This document shows positions 44,586 through 53,721 of a stretch of DNA of 64,000 nucleotides, piece by piece. The notes beneath the pieces were generated by a model. It was not told the origin of the DNA and ran no database searches. It saw nothing but the letters and a program-made list of their open reading frames with translations. How positions within the stretch are numbered: the first letter of the stretch is position 1; every line of letters begins with the position of its first letter. The position numbers and the translations under genes are program-made. This DNA comes from Mycobacterium sp. MS1601 (GTDB taxonomy: Bacteria > Actinomycetota > Actinomycetes > Mycobacteriales > Mycobacteriaceae), in assembly GCF_001984215.1 (NCBI RefSeq), contig NZ_CP019420.1, forward strand, positions 5,332,001-5,396,000, written 5' to 3'.

Positions 44586-46961
44586 GTGACATCAGAGCTG
44601 ACCGTCAAGTCTGTAAACGCCCGTCTTGCTGAGGAACTGGCTGTGCGTGAGGGCCAGGTGGCTGCTGCTGTGCAGTTGCTCGACGAGGGGGCCACGGTTC
44701 CGTTCATCGCCCGCTACCGCAAGGAAGCCACCGACAGCCTCGACGACGGTCAGCTGCGCACCCTGGAGGAACGTCTCGGTTACCTGCGTGAGCTCGACGC
44801 GCGTCGCGCGGCGGTGATGTCGTCCATCGAAGAGCAGGGCAAACTCACCGACGAGCTGCGTGCGGCGCTGCTGGCCGCCGATTCGAAGGCCCGTGTCGAG
44901 GACATCTACCTGCCGTACAAACCGAAGCGGCGAACAAAGGCACAGATCGCCCGCGAAGCCGGGCTCGAGCCGCTGGCCGACCGTCTGCTCGCCGACCCGA
45001 CGCTGGTTCCCGAGGACATCGCAGGCGAGTTCGTCACCGCAGAGGTCGAGGACGCGGCCAAAGCGCTCGAAGGAGCCCGACACATACTGGTGGAACGCGC
45101 CGCCGAAGATGCTGAACTGGTCGGCACCATCCGGGAGAAGTTCTGGACCGGCGGCACGCTGCGCACGGTGCCGTGGTCGGAAGAGGCGGCGAAAAGCCCT
45201 GCTGCGCAGAAGTTCCGGGACTATTTCGAGTATTCCGAGCCGCTCGAGAGCATGCCCTCCCACCGTGTTCTGGCGGTCATGCGCGGCGAGAAGGAAGAAG
45301 CCCTGTCCCTGCGATTCGACGGCGGCGACGAGGAGGGTTATCACCACCTGATCGCCCGGAGCCTGGGCATTGATCTGGGCGCCGGGGCGGCGGCCACCCC
45401 GTGGCTGGCCGCCTCGGTGGGGTGGGCCTGGCGCACCAAACTCGTGGTCGGCGCGTCCGTCGACGCGCGCCTGAAACTACGTCAGCGCGCTGAACTGGAT
45501 GCCGTGGCGGTCTTCGCCAAGAACCTCAAGGACCTGCTGCTGGCGGCTCCGGCTGGAAACCGCACCACACTGGGGCTGGACCCGGGCTTTCGCACCGGGG
45601 TGAAGGTGGCCGTGGTAGACGCCACCGGCAAGGTGCTCGACAGCTGTGCCATCTTCCCGCATCAGCCGCAGAAACAGTGGGACCAGGCCAAGGCCGTCCT
45701 CGCGGCACTGGTCGCCCGCCATGGAGTGGAACTGATCGCGATCGGCAACGGCACCGCCTCCCGCGAGACCGACGCCCTGGCCACCGAGCTGATCGCCGAC
45801 ATCCGTGGCACGGGCGCCCAGGCGCCGGCCAAGGCCATGGTCAGCGAAGCCGGCGCCTCCGTCTATTCGGCGTCGGCGTATGCAGCCCGTGAACTGCCGG
45901 ACTACGACGTCACCATCCGTGGCGCGGTGTCCATCGCCCGCCGGCTTCAGGATCCGCTGGCTGAACTCGTCAAGATCGAACCCAAGTCCATCGGCGTGGG
46001 CCAGTACCAGCATGACGTCACTCCGGGCACGCTGGCCCGCAGCCTCGATGCCGTCGTCGAAGACGCCGTGAACGCGGTGGGTGTGGACTTGAACACGGCG
46101 TCCGTACCGCTTCTGTCGCGAGTGTCCGGAGTGTCCGAAACGCTGGCCGAGGCCATCGTGGCCCATCGTGACAAGGCCGGCGCGTTCCGCAATCGCAAGG
46201 CGCTGCTGGAGGTTCCGCGGTTGGGACCCAAGGCATTTGAGCAATGCGCCGGGTTCCTGCGGATACGCGGGGGCGACGACCCGTTGGACGCCTCCGGTGT
46301 GCACCCCGAGTCGTATCCGGTGGTGCGCCGCATCCTGGACCGCTCCGGTGTCACCCTTGCCGAGCTGATCGGCAACGAGCGGGCACTGCGCTCGTTGCGT
46401 CCCGCGGAGTTCGCCGACGACCGGTTCGGCGTGCCCACTGTGACCGATATTCTCAGCGAGTTGGAGAAACCCGGCCGCGACCCGCGCCCGGCCTTCACCA
46501 CCGCGACATTCGCCGCGGGTGTGGAGAAGGTGGCCGACCTCAAAGTCGGGATGGTGCTCGAAGGCGTCGTGACCAATGTTGCGGCCTTCGGCGCCTTCGT
46601 CGACGTCGGTGTCCACCAGGACGGGTTGGTCCATGTCTCGGCGATGGCTGATCGGTTTGTCTCCGATCCCCATGAGGTGGTCAAGTCCGGTCAGGTGGTC
46701 CGCGTGAAGGTGCTCGAGGTCGACGTCGAGCGCCAGCGGATCGGGCTGAGTTTGCGGCTGGGCGACGAACCGGCATCCGGCAGGGGCAAGCGTGCTGACC
46801 GGCCCGGGGGACAGGGCCGCAACGACGCGCCCAAAGAAGGCAAGCCGAATCGCAACGCGCCCCGGAACTCCAACCGCACCAACAACTCCGGCCGCAAGGG
46901 CGCCAGCCAACCCTCCGGGTCCATGGCGCAGGCATTGCGGGAAGCCGGGTTCGGGCGTTAG
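44586..46961 (+). CDS. tex: Tex family RNA-binding transcription accessory protein
   Basis: 791 residues from GTG 44586, supported by TAGGGT 7 bases upstream (leaderless). Domains: N-terminal helical Tex region with VPFIARYRKE near 40, a YqgF/RNase H-like domain (LGLDPGFRTGVKVAVVDATG near 330), helix-hairpin-helix pairs (SGVSETLAEAIVAHR near 515; VPRLGPKAFEQCAGFLRI near 545) and an S1 RNA-binding domain (about 650-725, GVVTNVAAFGAFVDVG). The last 60 residues are a low-complexity Arg/Lys/Asn/Gly tail. Tex proteins bind nucleic acid and act in transcription and ribosomal RNA metabolism. Confidence 0.95.
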   Translation: MTSELTVKSVNARLAEELAVREGQVAAAVQLLDEGATVPFIARYRKEATDSLDDGQLRTLEERLGYLRELDARRAAVMSSIEEQGKLTDELRAALLAADSKARVEDIYLPYKPKRRTKAQIAREAGLEPLADRLLADPTLVPEDIAGEFVTAEVEDAAKALEGARHILVERAAEDAELVGTIREKFWTGGTLRTVPWSEEAAKSPAAQKFRDYFEYSEPLESMPSHRVLAVMRGEKEEALSLRFDGGDEEGYHHLIARSLGIDLGAGAAATPWLAASVGWAWRTKLVVGASVDARLKLRQRAELDAVAVFAKNLKDLLLAAPAGNRTTLGLDPGFRTGVKVAVVDATGKVLDSCAIFPHQPQKQWDQAKAVLAALVARHGVELIAIGNGTASRETDALATELIADIRGTGAQAPAKAMVSEAGASVYSASAYAARELPDYDVTIRGAVSIARRLQDPLAELVKIEPKSIGVGQYQHDVTPGTLARSLDAVVEDAVNAVGVDLNTASVPLLSRVSGVSETLAEAIVAHRDKAGAFRNRKALLEVPRLGPKAFEQCAGFLRIRGGDDPLDASGVHPESYPVVRRILDRSGVTLAELIGNERALRSLRPAEFADDRFGVPTVTDILSELEKPGRDPRPAFTTATFAAGVEKVADLKVGMVLEGVVTNVAAFGAFVDVGVHQDGLVHVSAMADRFVSDPHEVVKSGQVVRVKVLEVDVERQRIGLSLRLGDEPASGRGKRADRPGGQGRNDAPKEGKPNRNAPRNSNRTNNSGRKGASQPSGSMAQALREAGFGR

Positions 46962-47109
46962 CCGCAGCGACGAAGGCGCCCCGGAGGGAAGGCTTGGCAA
47001 CAAAGGTCCGAAGTCTTGGCCGCTCGCGTGTGTTAACCGCCGTTAGGAATGTGTTTCGTGGCTCGGCAGGGCGTTTACCGAGTCGCGCGCCAGGGGTAGC
47101 CCTGGAGGC

Positions 47110-47931
47110 ATGAGCACCGGATTGGTGGAACTCCACGCCGCTGCGGACTCGCCTTCGGCCGCGCGCACAGTGATACGCCGAGGTGATTTCACCGGGCACA
47201 CCAGCGGCCTGGCCAGGGGCTATGCGCAAGCCAACCTGGTGGTGCTGCCGGCCGACGCCGCTGCGAACTTCCTGCGTTTCTGTGTGGTCAACCAGCAGTC
47301 GTGCCCATTGATCGACATCACTTCGGCGGGCTCGCCGGAGCCCACCTACGCGGCGCCGGGTGCGGACCTTCGTACGGACCTGCCCCGTTACCGGGTATTC
47401 CGACACGGACGCCTGGTCGACGAGCCCACCGACGTCACGGCCCACTGGCGCCCGGACCTGGTCGCGTTTCTGCTCGGCTGCTCCTTCACCTTCGAGTGGG
47501 CACTCGCCGACGCGGGGCTTCCTGTCGCACATCAACTCCAGCACGTCAACGTGCCGATGTACGTGAGTGACCGGCGCTGTGAACCCGTCGCCCCGTTCGA
47601 CGGGCCCACTGTGGTGTCCATGCGTCCGTTCCCGTCGCATCAGATCCCCGAGGTCACCGCCGTGACCGCACGCTTTCCCGCCATGCACGGCGCACCCCTG
47701 CACGTCGGGGACCCGGCCGCGCTGGGGATCGCGCGACTGGACCAACCGGACTTCGGCGACGCCGTCGAGTTGGCCCCCGGCGACGTACCGGTGTTCTGGG
47801 CCTGCGGCGTCACACCCCAGGTGGCGGTGCAGCGGGCCTGCCCGGAGTTGGCGATCTTCCACGACCCTGGCCACATGTTCATCACCGACCTGCCGCACAG
47901 TGCGTTCGATCTCCACGCCCATGTCCGCTAA
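47110..47931 (+). CDS. DUF1445 family protein (putative hydro-lyase / D-glutamate cyclase-like)
   Basis: 273 residues, full length for the DUF1445 family: GYAQANLVVLP near 40, LLGCSFTFEWAL near 120, VPMYVS near 145 and VVSMRP near 165 are family segments. A mammalian relative carries D-glutamate cyclase activity, but the bacterial function is not settled. GGAGG is only one base before ATG 47110, an odd spacing, and no other start fits the family. The 148 bases before it show no clear signal. Confidence 0.82.
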   Translation: MSTGLVELHAAADSPSAARTVIRRGDFTGHTSGLARGYAQANLVVLPADAAANFLRFCVVNQQSCPLIDITSAGSPEPTYAAPGADLRTDLPRYRVFRHGRLVDEPTDVTAHWRPDLVAFLLGCSFTFEWALADAGLPVAHQLQHVNVPMYVSDRRCEPVAPFDGPTVVSMRPFPSHQIPEVTAVTARFPAMHGAPLHVGDPAALGIARLDQPDFGDAVELAPGDVPVFWACGVTPQVAVQRACPELAIFHDPGHMFITDLPHSAFDLHAHVR

Positions 47932-47972
47932 TCCAGGGTCCCGGGTGGCACTGGCGCTCTACGCTGCGACCC

Positions 47973-48365
47973 ATGACGATCGATCGGGCCGCGGCGGCGG
48001 TCGGAACCATCCGCCTGGCGTCGGGAGTTTCGTTTCTCGTTGATCCGTTGCGCGCCAACCGCATCTGGGGTGAACCAGACGATCCGGGCCCGTCGGCGAG
48101 GTTGCTGCTTCGGTCGATGGGGTACCGCGATGCGCTGGTGGGCGGGCTACTCCTTGCGGCGGCGGTACGCGGCCGTGACACCCGCGGGTGGTTCCTCGCG
48201 TCCGGCGGTGCCGATGCCGCTGATCTGCTGGGTGGTATGAGCGTGCATGACGACCTCAAGCGGGGCCAGCAGATCATCGGCCTCGGCGGTGCGGTGGTGG
48301 GTATCGGAGTGGGGCTGTGGGGCGCGTTGCGGCGCCGGGTGCCAAGCGTGCCAACCACGCGGTAG
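47973..48365 (+). CDS. Small membrane protein, DUF4267-like
   Basis: 130 residues with three or four hydrophobic segments and conserved-looking SMGYRDALVGGLLL (near 48) and SGGADAADLLGG (near 77), resembling DUF4267 membrane proteins. TACGCT lies 7 bases before ATG 47973, so it is probably leaderless. The function is unknown. Confidence 0.65.
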   Translation: MTIDRAAAAVGTIRLASGVSFLVDPLRANRIWGEPDDPGPSARLLLRSMGYRDALVGGLLLAAAVRGRDTRGWFLASGGADAADLLGGMSVHDDLKRGQQIIGLGGAVVGIGVGLWGALRRRVPSVPTTR

Positions 48366-48407
48366 GTCTACTAGGCGTTGTAGTAGCGCCGGAGTAGTGT
48401 GCCGGCT

Positions 48408-48935
48408 GTGAGCATGTCGGCGGGTGCCCTGCGCGGTGTGCTCGTCGGTGTGTGCTCGGCTTTGGTGACCGGTGCTGCCCATGCCGCCGGCGGTGGCAGC
48501 GTCTCCGGGGCGACGCTGGTGGTGCTTGCCCTGTTGTGCGGCACCGTCGGCGCAGGGACCAGCGCCGTCCGTGCTGAAGGTCCGATGGTCGGGATTCTGA
48601 TTCCGGCCATAGCGCTGGGTGCGGCCCAGGTCATGGGGCACGTGGTATTGACTCTGGCCGCACATCACACCGGACACGCCGGCGCCACCACCGCGGCCAT
48701 GCTGGTGGCGCACCTGGTCGGCACGGTGGCGCTGGCGGCATTGATCGGCATCGTCGAGTTCCTCTATCGCAGCGCCGGTTCGGTGTTGTGTTGGTTGCGC
48801 CCGGTTGCCATTCACCGGGGACGACCCCGTGCCGCGGCTTTCAGGGCCCGCGCGGTGATTGTGGCGCGGCCGGTGTTGCTGCGTTCGGGGACCGGGATGC
48901 GCGCCCCACCGCTGCGCCACGCCGTTTCTCACTGA
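48408..48935 (+). CDS. Membrane protein of the PCu(A)C / Dyp peroxidase group
   Basis: 175 residues with four hydrophobic segments; His-rich VLTLAAHHTGHAG near 85 lies between two of them, possibly facing a metal. The C-terminal 45 residues are basic. GTG 48408 is supported by TAGTGT 7 bases upstream (leaderless). It stands 109 bases before the copper chaperone gene on the same strand, so a role in metal handling is plausible but not shown. Confidence 0.7.
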   Translation: MSMSAGALRGVLVGVCSALVTGAAHAAGGGSVSGATLVVLALLCGTVGAGTSAVRAEGPMVGILIPAIALGAAQVMGHVVLTLAAHHTGHAGATTAAMLVAHLVGTVALAALIGIVEFLYRSAGSVLCWLRPVAIHRGRPRAAAFRARAVIVARPVLLRSGTGMRAPPLRHAVSH

Positions 48936-49044
48936 CTCCGCACCACATTCGGTGCGGCACACCATGTCCGGACCGTGCTGAGGTCCGTCCCTTCCGCATG
49001 CCGGCGTGCTGACCAGTGCGCCGATCTCACGAAAGTTCCTGAAA

Positions 49045-49536
49045 ATGTTGAAAACAACCAGAATTGCGGTCATGATGGCCGCCGTCCCGCTCTTGGCCGC
49101 ATGTTCTGCGGCGACCGAACAGCAGGAGCCGGCAGCGCATGCCGTCGCCGTGGGTGACGCCTGGGTCAAAGCTGCCGACCACGGCATGACTGCGGCATTT
49201 GGCGTGCTGTCCAATGGCAGTGGGCACGACGTCCGCATCGTGTCGGCGTCCACCCCGGTAGCGGCGATGGTCGAATTGCATGAAGTTGTCGGCGACGGCG
49301 GCGCGATGACCATGCGACAGAAGGCAGGCGGTTTCGTGATACCGGCCGGAGCCGACGTCGAGCTGGAGCCCGGCGGTGACCACTTCATGCTGATGGATCT
49401 CACCGAAACGCTTGTTCCGGGCACGGATGTGCAGATCGTCGCGACGTTCGACGACGGCTCGACACTGCCGATCACGGCTCAGGTCCGGGATTTCCCGGGT
49501 GCCGACGAACACTACGTTCCGGGCGCACATGGCTGA
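49045..49536 (+). CDS. PCu(A)C-family copper chaperone lipoprotein
   Basis: 163 residues with a signal peptide and lipobox LLAAC (Cys near 20). The cupredoxin-like domain holds the copper motif: His in ELHEVV, Met in AMTM about ten residues on, and HFMLM near 115, matching the H-M-x10-M-x21-H-x-M pattern. Such proteins bind Cu(I) outside the membrane and deliver it to targets such as cytochrome oxidase. Its end overlaps the Dyp peroxidase start by 8 bases, indicating co-expression. Confidence 0.88.
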   Translation: MLKTTRIAVMMAAVPLLAACSAATEQQEPAAHAVAVGDAWVKAADHGMTAAFGVLSNGSGHDVRIVSASTPVAAMVELHEVVGDGGAMTMRQKAGGFVIPAGADVELEPGGDHFMLMDLTETLVPGTDVQIVATFDDGSTLPITAQVRDFPGADEHYVPGAHG

Positions 49537-50725
49537 GCGACACACTGGTTTCAGCAGACGCAGTGTGCTGGGCGCCGGGGCGGTGGCCGCTGGTGTGGCG
49601 GGTGTCGGTCTGGTGGCCACGGCGGGTGCACGCTCTGACCGCGAGAGCACGTCACCGGCCAGGGAAGCGTTCTTCGGCGCCCATCAGGCCGGGGTCGGCA
49701 CCCCGCCGCAGGCCTACGCGGCGTTGATCGCGCTGGATCTGCGGCCGGAGTACGCCACCCGCGCGGGTCTGACGTCGGTGATGAAGCTGTGGAGTACGGA
49801 TGCCGCCCGCTTGACCCAGGGACTGCCCGCGTTGGCTGACACCGAACCCGAACTGGCGTCACCACCGGCCCGGCTGACCGTCACCGTGGGCTACGGGCCC
49901 GAACTGTTCACCGTCGCCGGGCTGGCATCACACCGCCCGCCGACCCTGATGCCGCTGCCGCGGTTCAGTGTCGACCGCCTCGAAGCACGTTGGAGTGGAG
50001 GCCAACTGCTGCTGCAGATCTGTGCCGATAGCCTGATGGCGGTCAGCCATGCCAGCCGCGTGCTGACCAAGAACGTGCGGTCTATGACCACGCTGCGGTG
50101 GATCCAGCGCGGATTCCGTAACCCACCCAACTCGTCAGCGCCGGGGGCGTCGATGCGCAATCTGATGGGCCAGGTGGACGGCACGGTCAACCTGAACACC
50201 CCCGCGCAACTCGACTCACTGGTGTGGGATACAGGAGAGGATCAGCCGTGGTTCGCCGGCGGCACCATCTTGGTGGCTCGCCGGATCCGGGCCGAGATGG
50301 ACAGCTGGGACGAGTTGGATCGCACCTCCAAGGAGCTGACCGTGGGCCGCCGCCTTGACACCGGAGCCCCACTGACCGGTGCATTCGAAGCCGACGAACC
50401 GGACTTCGAGGCACAGGTTAACGGCATCTCGGTGATTCCGGAGAACGCCCACATCGCGCTGGCGCACCACCGCACCGAGGCCGAGCAGTTCCTGCGTCGC
50501 CCGTACAACTACGACGACGTCCCCGCGGCCGGCCAGACCAGTGACAGTGGTCTGTTGTTCCTTGCCTACCAACGGGATCCAGCTACCCAGTTCGTCCCGG
50601 TCCAGCAGCGACTGTCGGACTTCGACGCACTGAACCCGTGGATCACCCCCGTCGGTTCGGCGGTGTTCGCGATCCTGCCCGGTATCAGCGACGGCGGTTT
50701 CCTCGGCGAACAGCTGCTCGGATGA
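49529..50725 (+). CDS. Tat-exported Dyp-type haem peroxidase (EfeB-like)
   Basis: 398 residues. N-terminal twin-arginine signal (SRRSVLG followed by a hydrophobic stretch, 9-32). The Dyp signature GQVDGTVN (GxxDG) is near 215, and the haem-side His cluster ENAHIALAHHR near 310. Dyp peroxidases of this class act on peroxide and porphyrins; some release iron from haem. Export by Tat implies folding with haem in the cytoplasm. It follows the copper chaperone with an 8-base overlap, so the pair may serve envelope metal or oxidative homeostasis. Confidence 0.9.
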   Translation: MAERHTGFSRRSVLGAGAVAAGVAGVGLVATAGARSDRESTSPAREAFFGAHQAGVGTPPQAYAALIALDLRPEYATRAGLTSVMKLWSTDAARLTQGLPALADTEPELASPPARLTVTVGYGPELFTVAGLASHRPPTLMPLPRFSVDRLEARWSGGQLLLQICADSLMAVSHASRVLTKNVRSMTTLRWIQRGFRNPPNSSAPGASMRNLMGQVDGTVNLNTPAQLDSLVWDTGEDQPWFAGGTILVARRIRAEMDSWDELDRTSKELTVGRRLDTGAPLTGAFEADEPDFEAQVNGISVIPENAHIALAHHRTEAEQFLRRPYNYDDVPAAGQTSDSGLLFLAYQRDPATQFVPVQQRLSDFDALNPWITPVGSAVFAILPGISDGGFLGEQLLG

Positions 50726-50779
50726 TCAGTAGGCGCAGGCGTCGAATGTCGCCCGGTCTGGTGGCATTGGTGGTCTGAA

Positions 50780-50845
50780 GTGACTGAGTGTCACTCTGTG
50801 GCGGGATCGATGCTGCATTTGCGCCACAGAGTGACACTCGGTCAC
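50780..50845. repeat. Large inverted repeat (23-base arms) between convergent genes
   Basis: Arms at 50780-50802 and 50823-50845 match at 22 of 23 positions, with a 20-base loop. Each arm itself contains a smaller palindrome centred in GAGTGTCACTC. It can act as a bidirectional terminator between the Dyp peroxidase and the FHA remnant, but the size and nested structure are also those of a mobile palindromic (REP/MITE-like) element. Confidence 0.75.
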
Positions 50846-50919
50846 CGCGGGGGCGGTGCGGGTCGGCGGGTACTGGCAGACGCATGTGTTTACCCTGATG
50901 GCGATTCACCTCTGCGCGC

Positions 50920-51886
50920 TCAGGTATCGAGTTGGGTGACCAGTTCCTCGATGCCGGCGATGACGTGGGCGGCAACGGGCTGATCTTCCTCGAGTGACTC
51001 GACGACGCCCACCGGCAGGGCGGCGGCCAGAGCGGCGTCCTCAACGGTCAGATTGGCGCGTCGGCGCACGGTATAGAGGCGTCTGCCGAGCGGGGTGTCC
51101 GGCGCCTCGGCAGCACGTGCCATCACCGCGTCATATCGGCGCCGCGCCGAGTGCAACGACAAGGGCCGGTGAACCCGGGGCGTTGCGCGCGGCGTCGGCG
51201 GCGACCCGCTCGAGATTGCGTAGGCCGACCAGGATGGCCGCGACCTTGTCGCCGAAGTCCGGTGATGATTCGTCGGGCAGGTCGGCGATACCGGCGTCGA
51301 CCCCGCCGAGGGCCAGTTGGATGGTCTGGGCCAGCAGAGCCGGAGGCACCGACGTCGAGACGCTGGTGGTGGTGCTGTCGGTGCCATTGCCCGTCGGCGG
51401 CGACCCGTCGCCTTCGCGGATGCCGGCGATAGCACCCTGCGGCCACTGCAGCACTTGCTCGAGTCAGGTCCTCGTACTCTCGTGCGGCCAGCCACGTCCC
51501 TTCTCGAATGAGATGAGGGCGCCGGCATTGATGATCCTGTCGCGAGCCAACCCGCGTTGGGTGAGCTCGAGTTCGCGGCGCCGGGCCGCCACCGCTGCTC
51601 CGGCTCCGGCGATATCCGGATCGGCGGGGTCATCGGTGATCTCGTCGGGCTGGTCTGCGTGGGCGTAGGTGAACCGCACGGTCAGCCCGTCTGGACGACC
51701 CAGTTGAACCGCCAAACCGTCTGTCACCACCACGGATTCGTGTCGCTCAGTGTCGATGTACATTCCGTTGGCGCTGCAGTCCACCATGATCCAGCGATTG
51801 TCCTCGGCGCGTAGCCGGACGTGGGTGCGTGACAGCCATGAGTGGTCGAGCCGGATGGCCGAGGCTGGGCCGCGGCCGATGGTCAC
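50920..51886 (-). pseudogene. Decayed FHA domain / HTH protein gene
   Basis: Pieces of one protein lie in order on the minus strand. 51886-51467 holds an FHA domain (TIGRGPASAIRLDHSWLSRTHVRL, as two adjacent motifs) and an HTH segment ending WPHESTRT. An in-frame TGA at 51464-51466 is followed in the same frame by LEQVLQWPQGAIAG down to 51131. Near 51150 the frame must shift to reach RRYDAVMARAAEAPDTPLG and a second HTH-like tail ending at 50920. Upstream, the first FHA strands are missing: a TAA precedes NECGGEVTIGR, and the start would be a GTG overlapping the MetAP stop. So it is truncated, nonsense-mutated and frameshifted. The FHA stub might still be translated (140 residues). Confidence 0.7.
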
Positions 51887-52731
51887 CTCGCCACCGCACT
51901 CATTTTAACGAGGGAATTCGAAGCGCCGGTACGCATTTTTGGAGTCGTCGCGTCGTAGTCACTCGGGGTGGTTGTGGTGAGGATGCGTGGTCCGCTCTCG
52001 GTGATGGCGATGGTGTGTTCGGTATGTGCGGTCATGGACCCGTCTGCCGAACGCAGTGTCCAGCCGTCGGGGTCGACAGTCAGCTGCCTGGAACCGCGCG
52101 ACCACCACGGCTCCAGCGCCAGGGTCATGCCTGCCTTCAGTTTCATCCCGCGGCCACGCTTGCCCAGGTTCGGGATGTGGGGATCCTCGTGCATGGTCCG
52201 GCCGAGGCCGTGGCCGCCGAAGTCGGTGTTCACCTTGTAGCCGTCGCGAATGGCGACCGCGCCGATGGCTGCCGAGATGTCACCGAGGTGGCCGCCTGGC
52301 ACGGCGGCGGCAATGCCCGCGGCCAGCGCCTGGCGGGTGGACTCGATGAGCGCGTGGTCGGCATCGGCGACGTCACCGACGGCCACGGTGATCGCGGCGT
52401 CAGCCACCCAGCCGTCTATCGAGACGGCGAAGTCCAACGTCAGAACGTCGCCGTCGCGCAGAACGTAATCCCACGGAAGCCCGTGCAGGACAGCATCATT
52501 GACCGACAGGCAGATGACGTTGCGGAACGGGCCGCTGCCGAAGGACGGCGCGTAGTCCCAGTAGCAGGAGACTGCGCCGCGGTCGGCGACCAGTTTGCGG
52601 GCGTGGTGCTCCAGGTCGAGGAGATTCACGCCGGGTTCGGCTCGGTCGGCAAGGGTGTTGAGGGTCTGCGCGACGAACGCGCCGGTGACGGCCATCTTGT
52701 CGATTTCTGCGGCCGTCTTGAGTTCGATCAT
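51883..52731 (-). CDS. map: Type I methionine aminopeptidase
   Basis: 282 residues of the MetAP-I fold. It removes initiator methionine from new proteins. The five metal ligands are visible: Asp in LTLDFAV (near 98), Asp in VADAA (near 109), His in GGHGLGR (near 173), Glu in ALEPW (near 207) and Glu in HTEHT (near 238). A C-terminal extension of about 30 residues past ILTTTT reaches into the FHA remnant and looks like fused junk. GGAG lies before ATG 52731. It is divergent from an HTH regulator with shared operators and is probably an accessory paralogue. Confidence 0.9.
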   Translation of the reverse strand: MIELKTAAEIDKMAVTGAFVAQTLNTLADRAEPGVNLLDLEHHARKLVADRGAVSCYWDYAPSFGSGPFRNVICLSVNDAVLHGLPWDYVLRDGDVLTLDFAVSIDGWVADAAITVAVGDVADADHALIESTRQALAAGIAAAVPGGHLGDISAAIGAVAIRDGYKVNTDFGGHGLGRTMHEDPHIPNLGKRGRGMKLKAGMTLALEPWWSRGSRQLTVDPDGWTLRSADGSMTAHTEHTIAITESGPRILTTTTPSDYDATTPKMRTGASNSLVKMSAVAR

Positions 52732-52751
52732 GCTCGGTTGCTCCGTCGATT

Positions 52752-52765
52752 GGTATTTTTATACC
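52752..52765 (-). promoter_or_regulatory. Operator 1 overlapping the map -10 box
   Basis: Palindrome GGTATTTTTATACC. On the minus strand it contains TATAAA, a good -10 box about 26 bases before the map start. It shares 12 of 14 bases with the palindrome at 52786-52799. Confidence 0.6.
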
Positions 52766-52785
52766 GTGCCGACGGTACCAGGTGC

Positions 52786-52807
52786 GGTATTTCAATACCG
52801 GTATGCT
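52786..52807 (+). promoter_or_regulatory. Operator 2 and leaderless promoter of the HTH gene
   Basis: Palindrome GGTATTTCAATACC (52786-52799), centred 34 bases from operator 1, is followed at once by a GGTAT half-site and by TATGCT (52802-52807), which stands 7 bases before ATG 52815. Binding here would cover the HTH gene's promoter. Confidence 0.6.
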
Positions 52808-52814
52808 GTGCCGC

Positions 52815-53096
52815 ATGGTCCGCGTCCCGCTCAGTGCCGAACAGATCCGTGCCGGGCAACGTCTCGGTGCCCTGATCAGGACGGCGCGCGCCGGACGAGC
52901 CCCCGAAGCCATCGCCCGCACTGCCGGGATCTCACCGGAAACGCTGCGCAAGATCGAAGTCGGCCGGCTGCCCAGCCCGAGTTTCGGGACCGTGGTGGGT
53001 CTCTGCGAGGCGCTGGGCTTACCGCTCGACAAGGCCGTTGAGGTCTGGCGCGACGACGATCTGTCTCGTGAGGACGAACGCCAGATCGCGATCTGA
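52815..53096 (+). CDS. XRE-type helix-turn-helix regulator
   Basis: 93 residues, nearly all one Xre/lambda-repressor HTH domain (RLGALIRTARAG, IARTAGISPETLRKIEVG near 45, FGTVVGLCEALGL near 62). ATG 52815 is supported by the leaderless TATGCT box. Divergent from map; two matching palindromes lie in the 83-base gap, so it very likely autoregulates and controls map. Small size and no ligand domain suggest direct repression. Confidence 0.87.
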   Translation: MVRVPLSAEQIRAGQRLGALIRTARAGRAPEAIARTAGISPETLRKIEVGRLPSPSFGTVVGLCEALGLPLDKAVEVWRDDDLSREDERQIAI

Positions 53097-53160
53097 GCCC
53101 TCGAAGACTGCCCGGACGGCCGGGGCCGGGTGGCCAACCCGCAATGCAGTGTCGGAGGAG

Positions 53161-53721
53161 CTAGCCGTCGTTGGAAGGTTTCAGACCCACGGCGTGGCGC
53201 AGCTGTGCCAGGAACTCGGCGTCGTCGTCGCTGCGCACGATGTAATGGCACACCGCCACCCGCGTGGCGGTGGCCGCCGCCACCGCGGCGCGCGAGGCCG
53301 GGAGCAGCAACTCCAGCCGCGCCCGCATGATCGGGATGACGTAGGCCATGCGTTTGATGACGTGGCCGGGTTCGATGTCGATCATCCGGACACCTGAGTA
53401 CGACTGTTGGTACTCGACGATGAACCGCAGCGCCGCGTCCAGCCGTTCGCTGCCCCGCAACCCGGCGGTGGCCTTGGCCATCCCGCGGTCGAACAGGTCG
53501 CGCTCCCAGAGGCCGAACGCATCGAGAAGTTCTTCTTTGGACGCGAACCACCGGTAGAGCGTGGGCCGCGACACCCCGGCCTGAAGGGCGACCTCCGACA
53601 GGCTCAACTTGGACATGCCGTTGCGGGCGAGCACCTCCGCGGTGGCCGCGAGGATGCGATCACTGGTGGTGAGGTCCGCGTCGGGGTCCGAGGACGAGAG
53701 CTCCTGCTGTCGTGGTGCCAC
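53161..53721 (-). CDS. TetR-family transcriptional regulator
   Basis: 186 residues: N-terminal HTH (about 20-65, VALQAGVSRPTLYRWFASKEELL) and a helical ligand domain without recognised signature. GTG 53721 follows TAGGAT by 6 bases (leaderless). Convergent with the HTH regulator gene, 64 bases apart. The target genes are not evident. Confidence 0.88.
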   Translation of the reverse strand: MAPRQQELSSSDPDADLTTSDRILAATAEVLARNGMSKLSLSEVALQAGVSRPTLYRWFASKEELLDAFGLWERDLFDRGMAKATAGLRGSERLDAALRFIVEYQQSYSGVRMIDIEPGHVIKRMAYVIPIMRARLELLLPASRAAVAAATATRVAVCHYIVRSDDDAEFLAQLRHAVGLKPSNDG

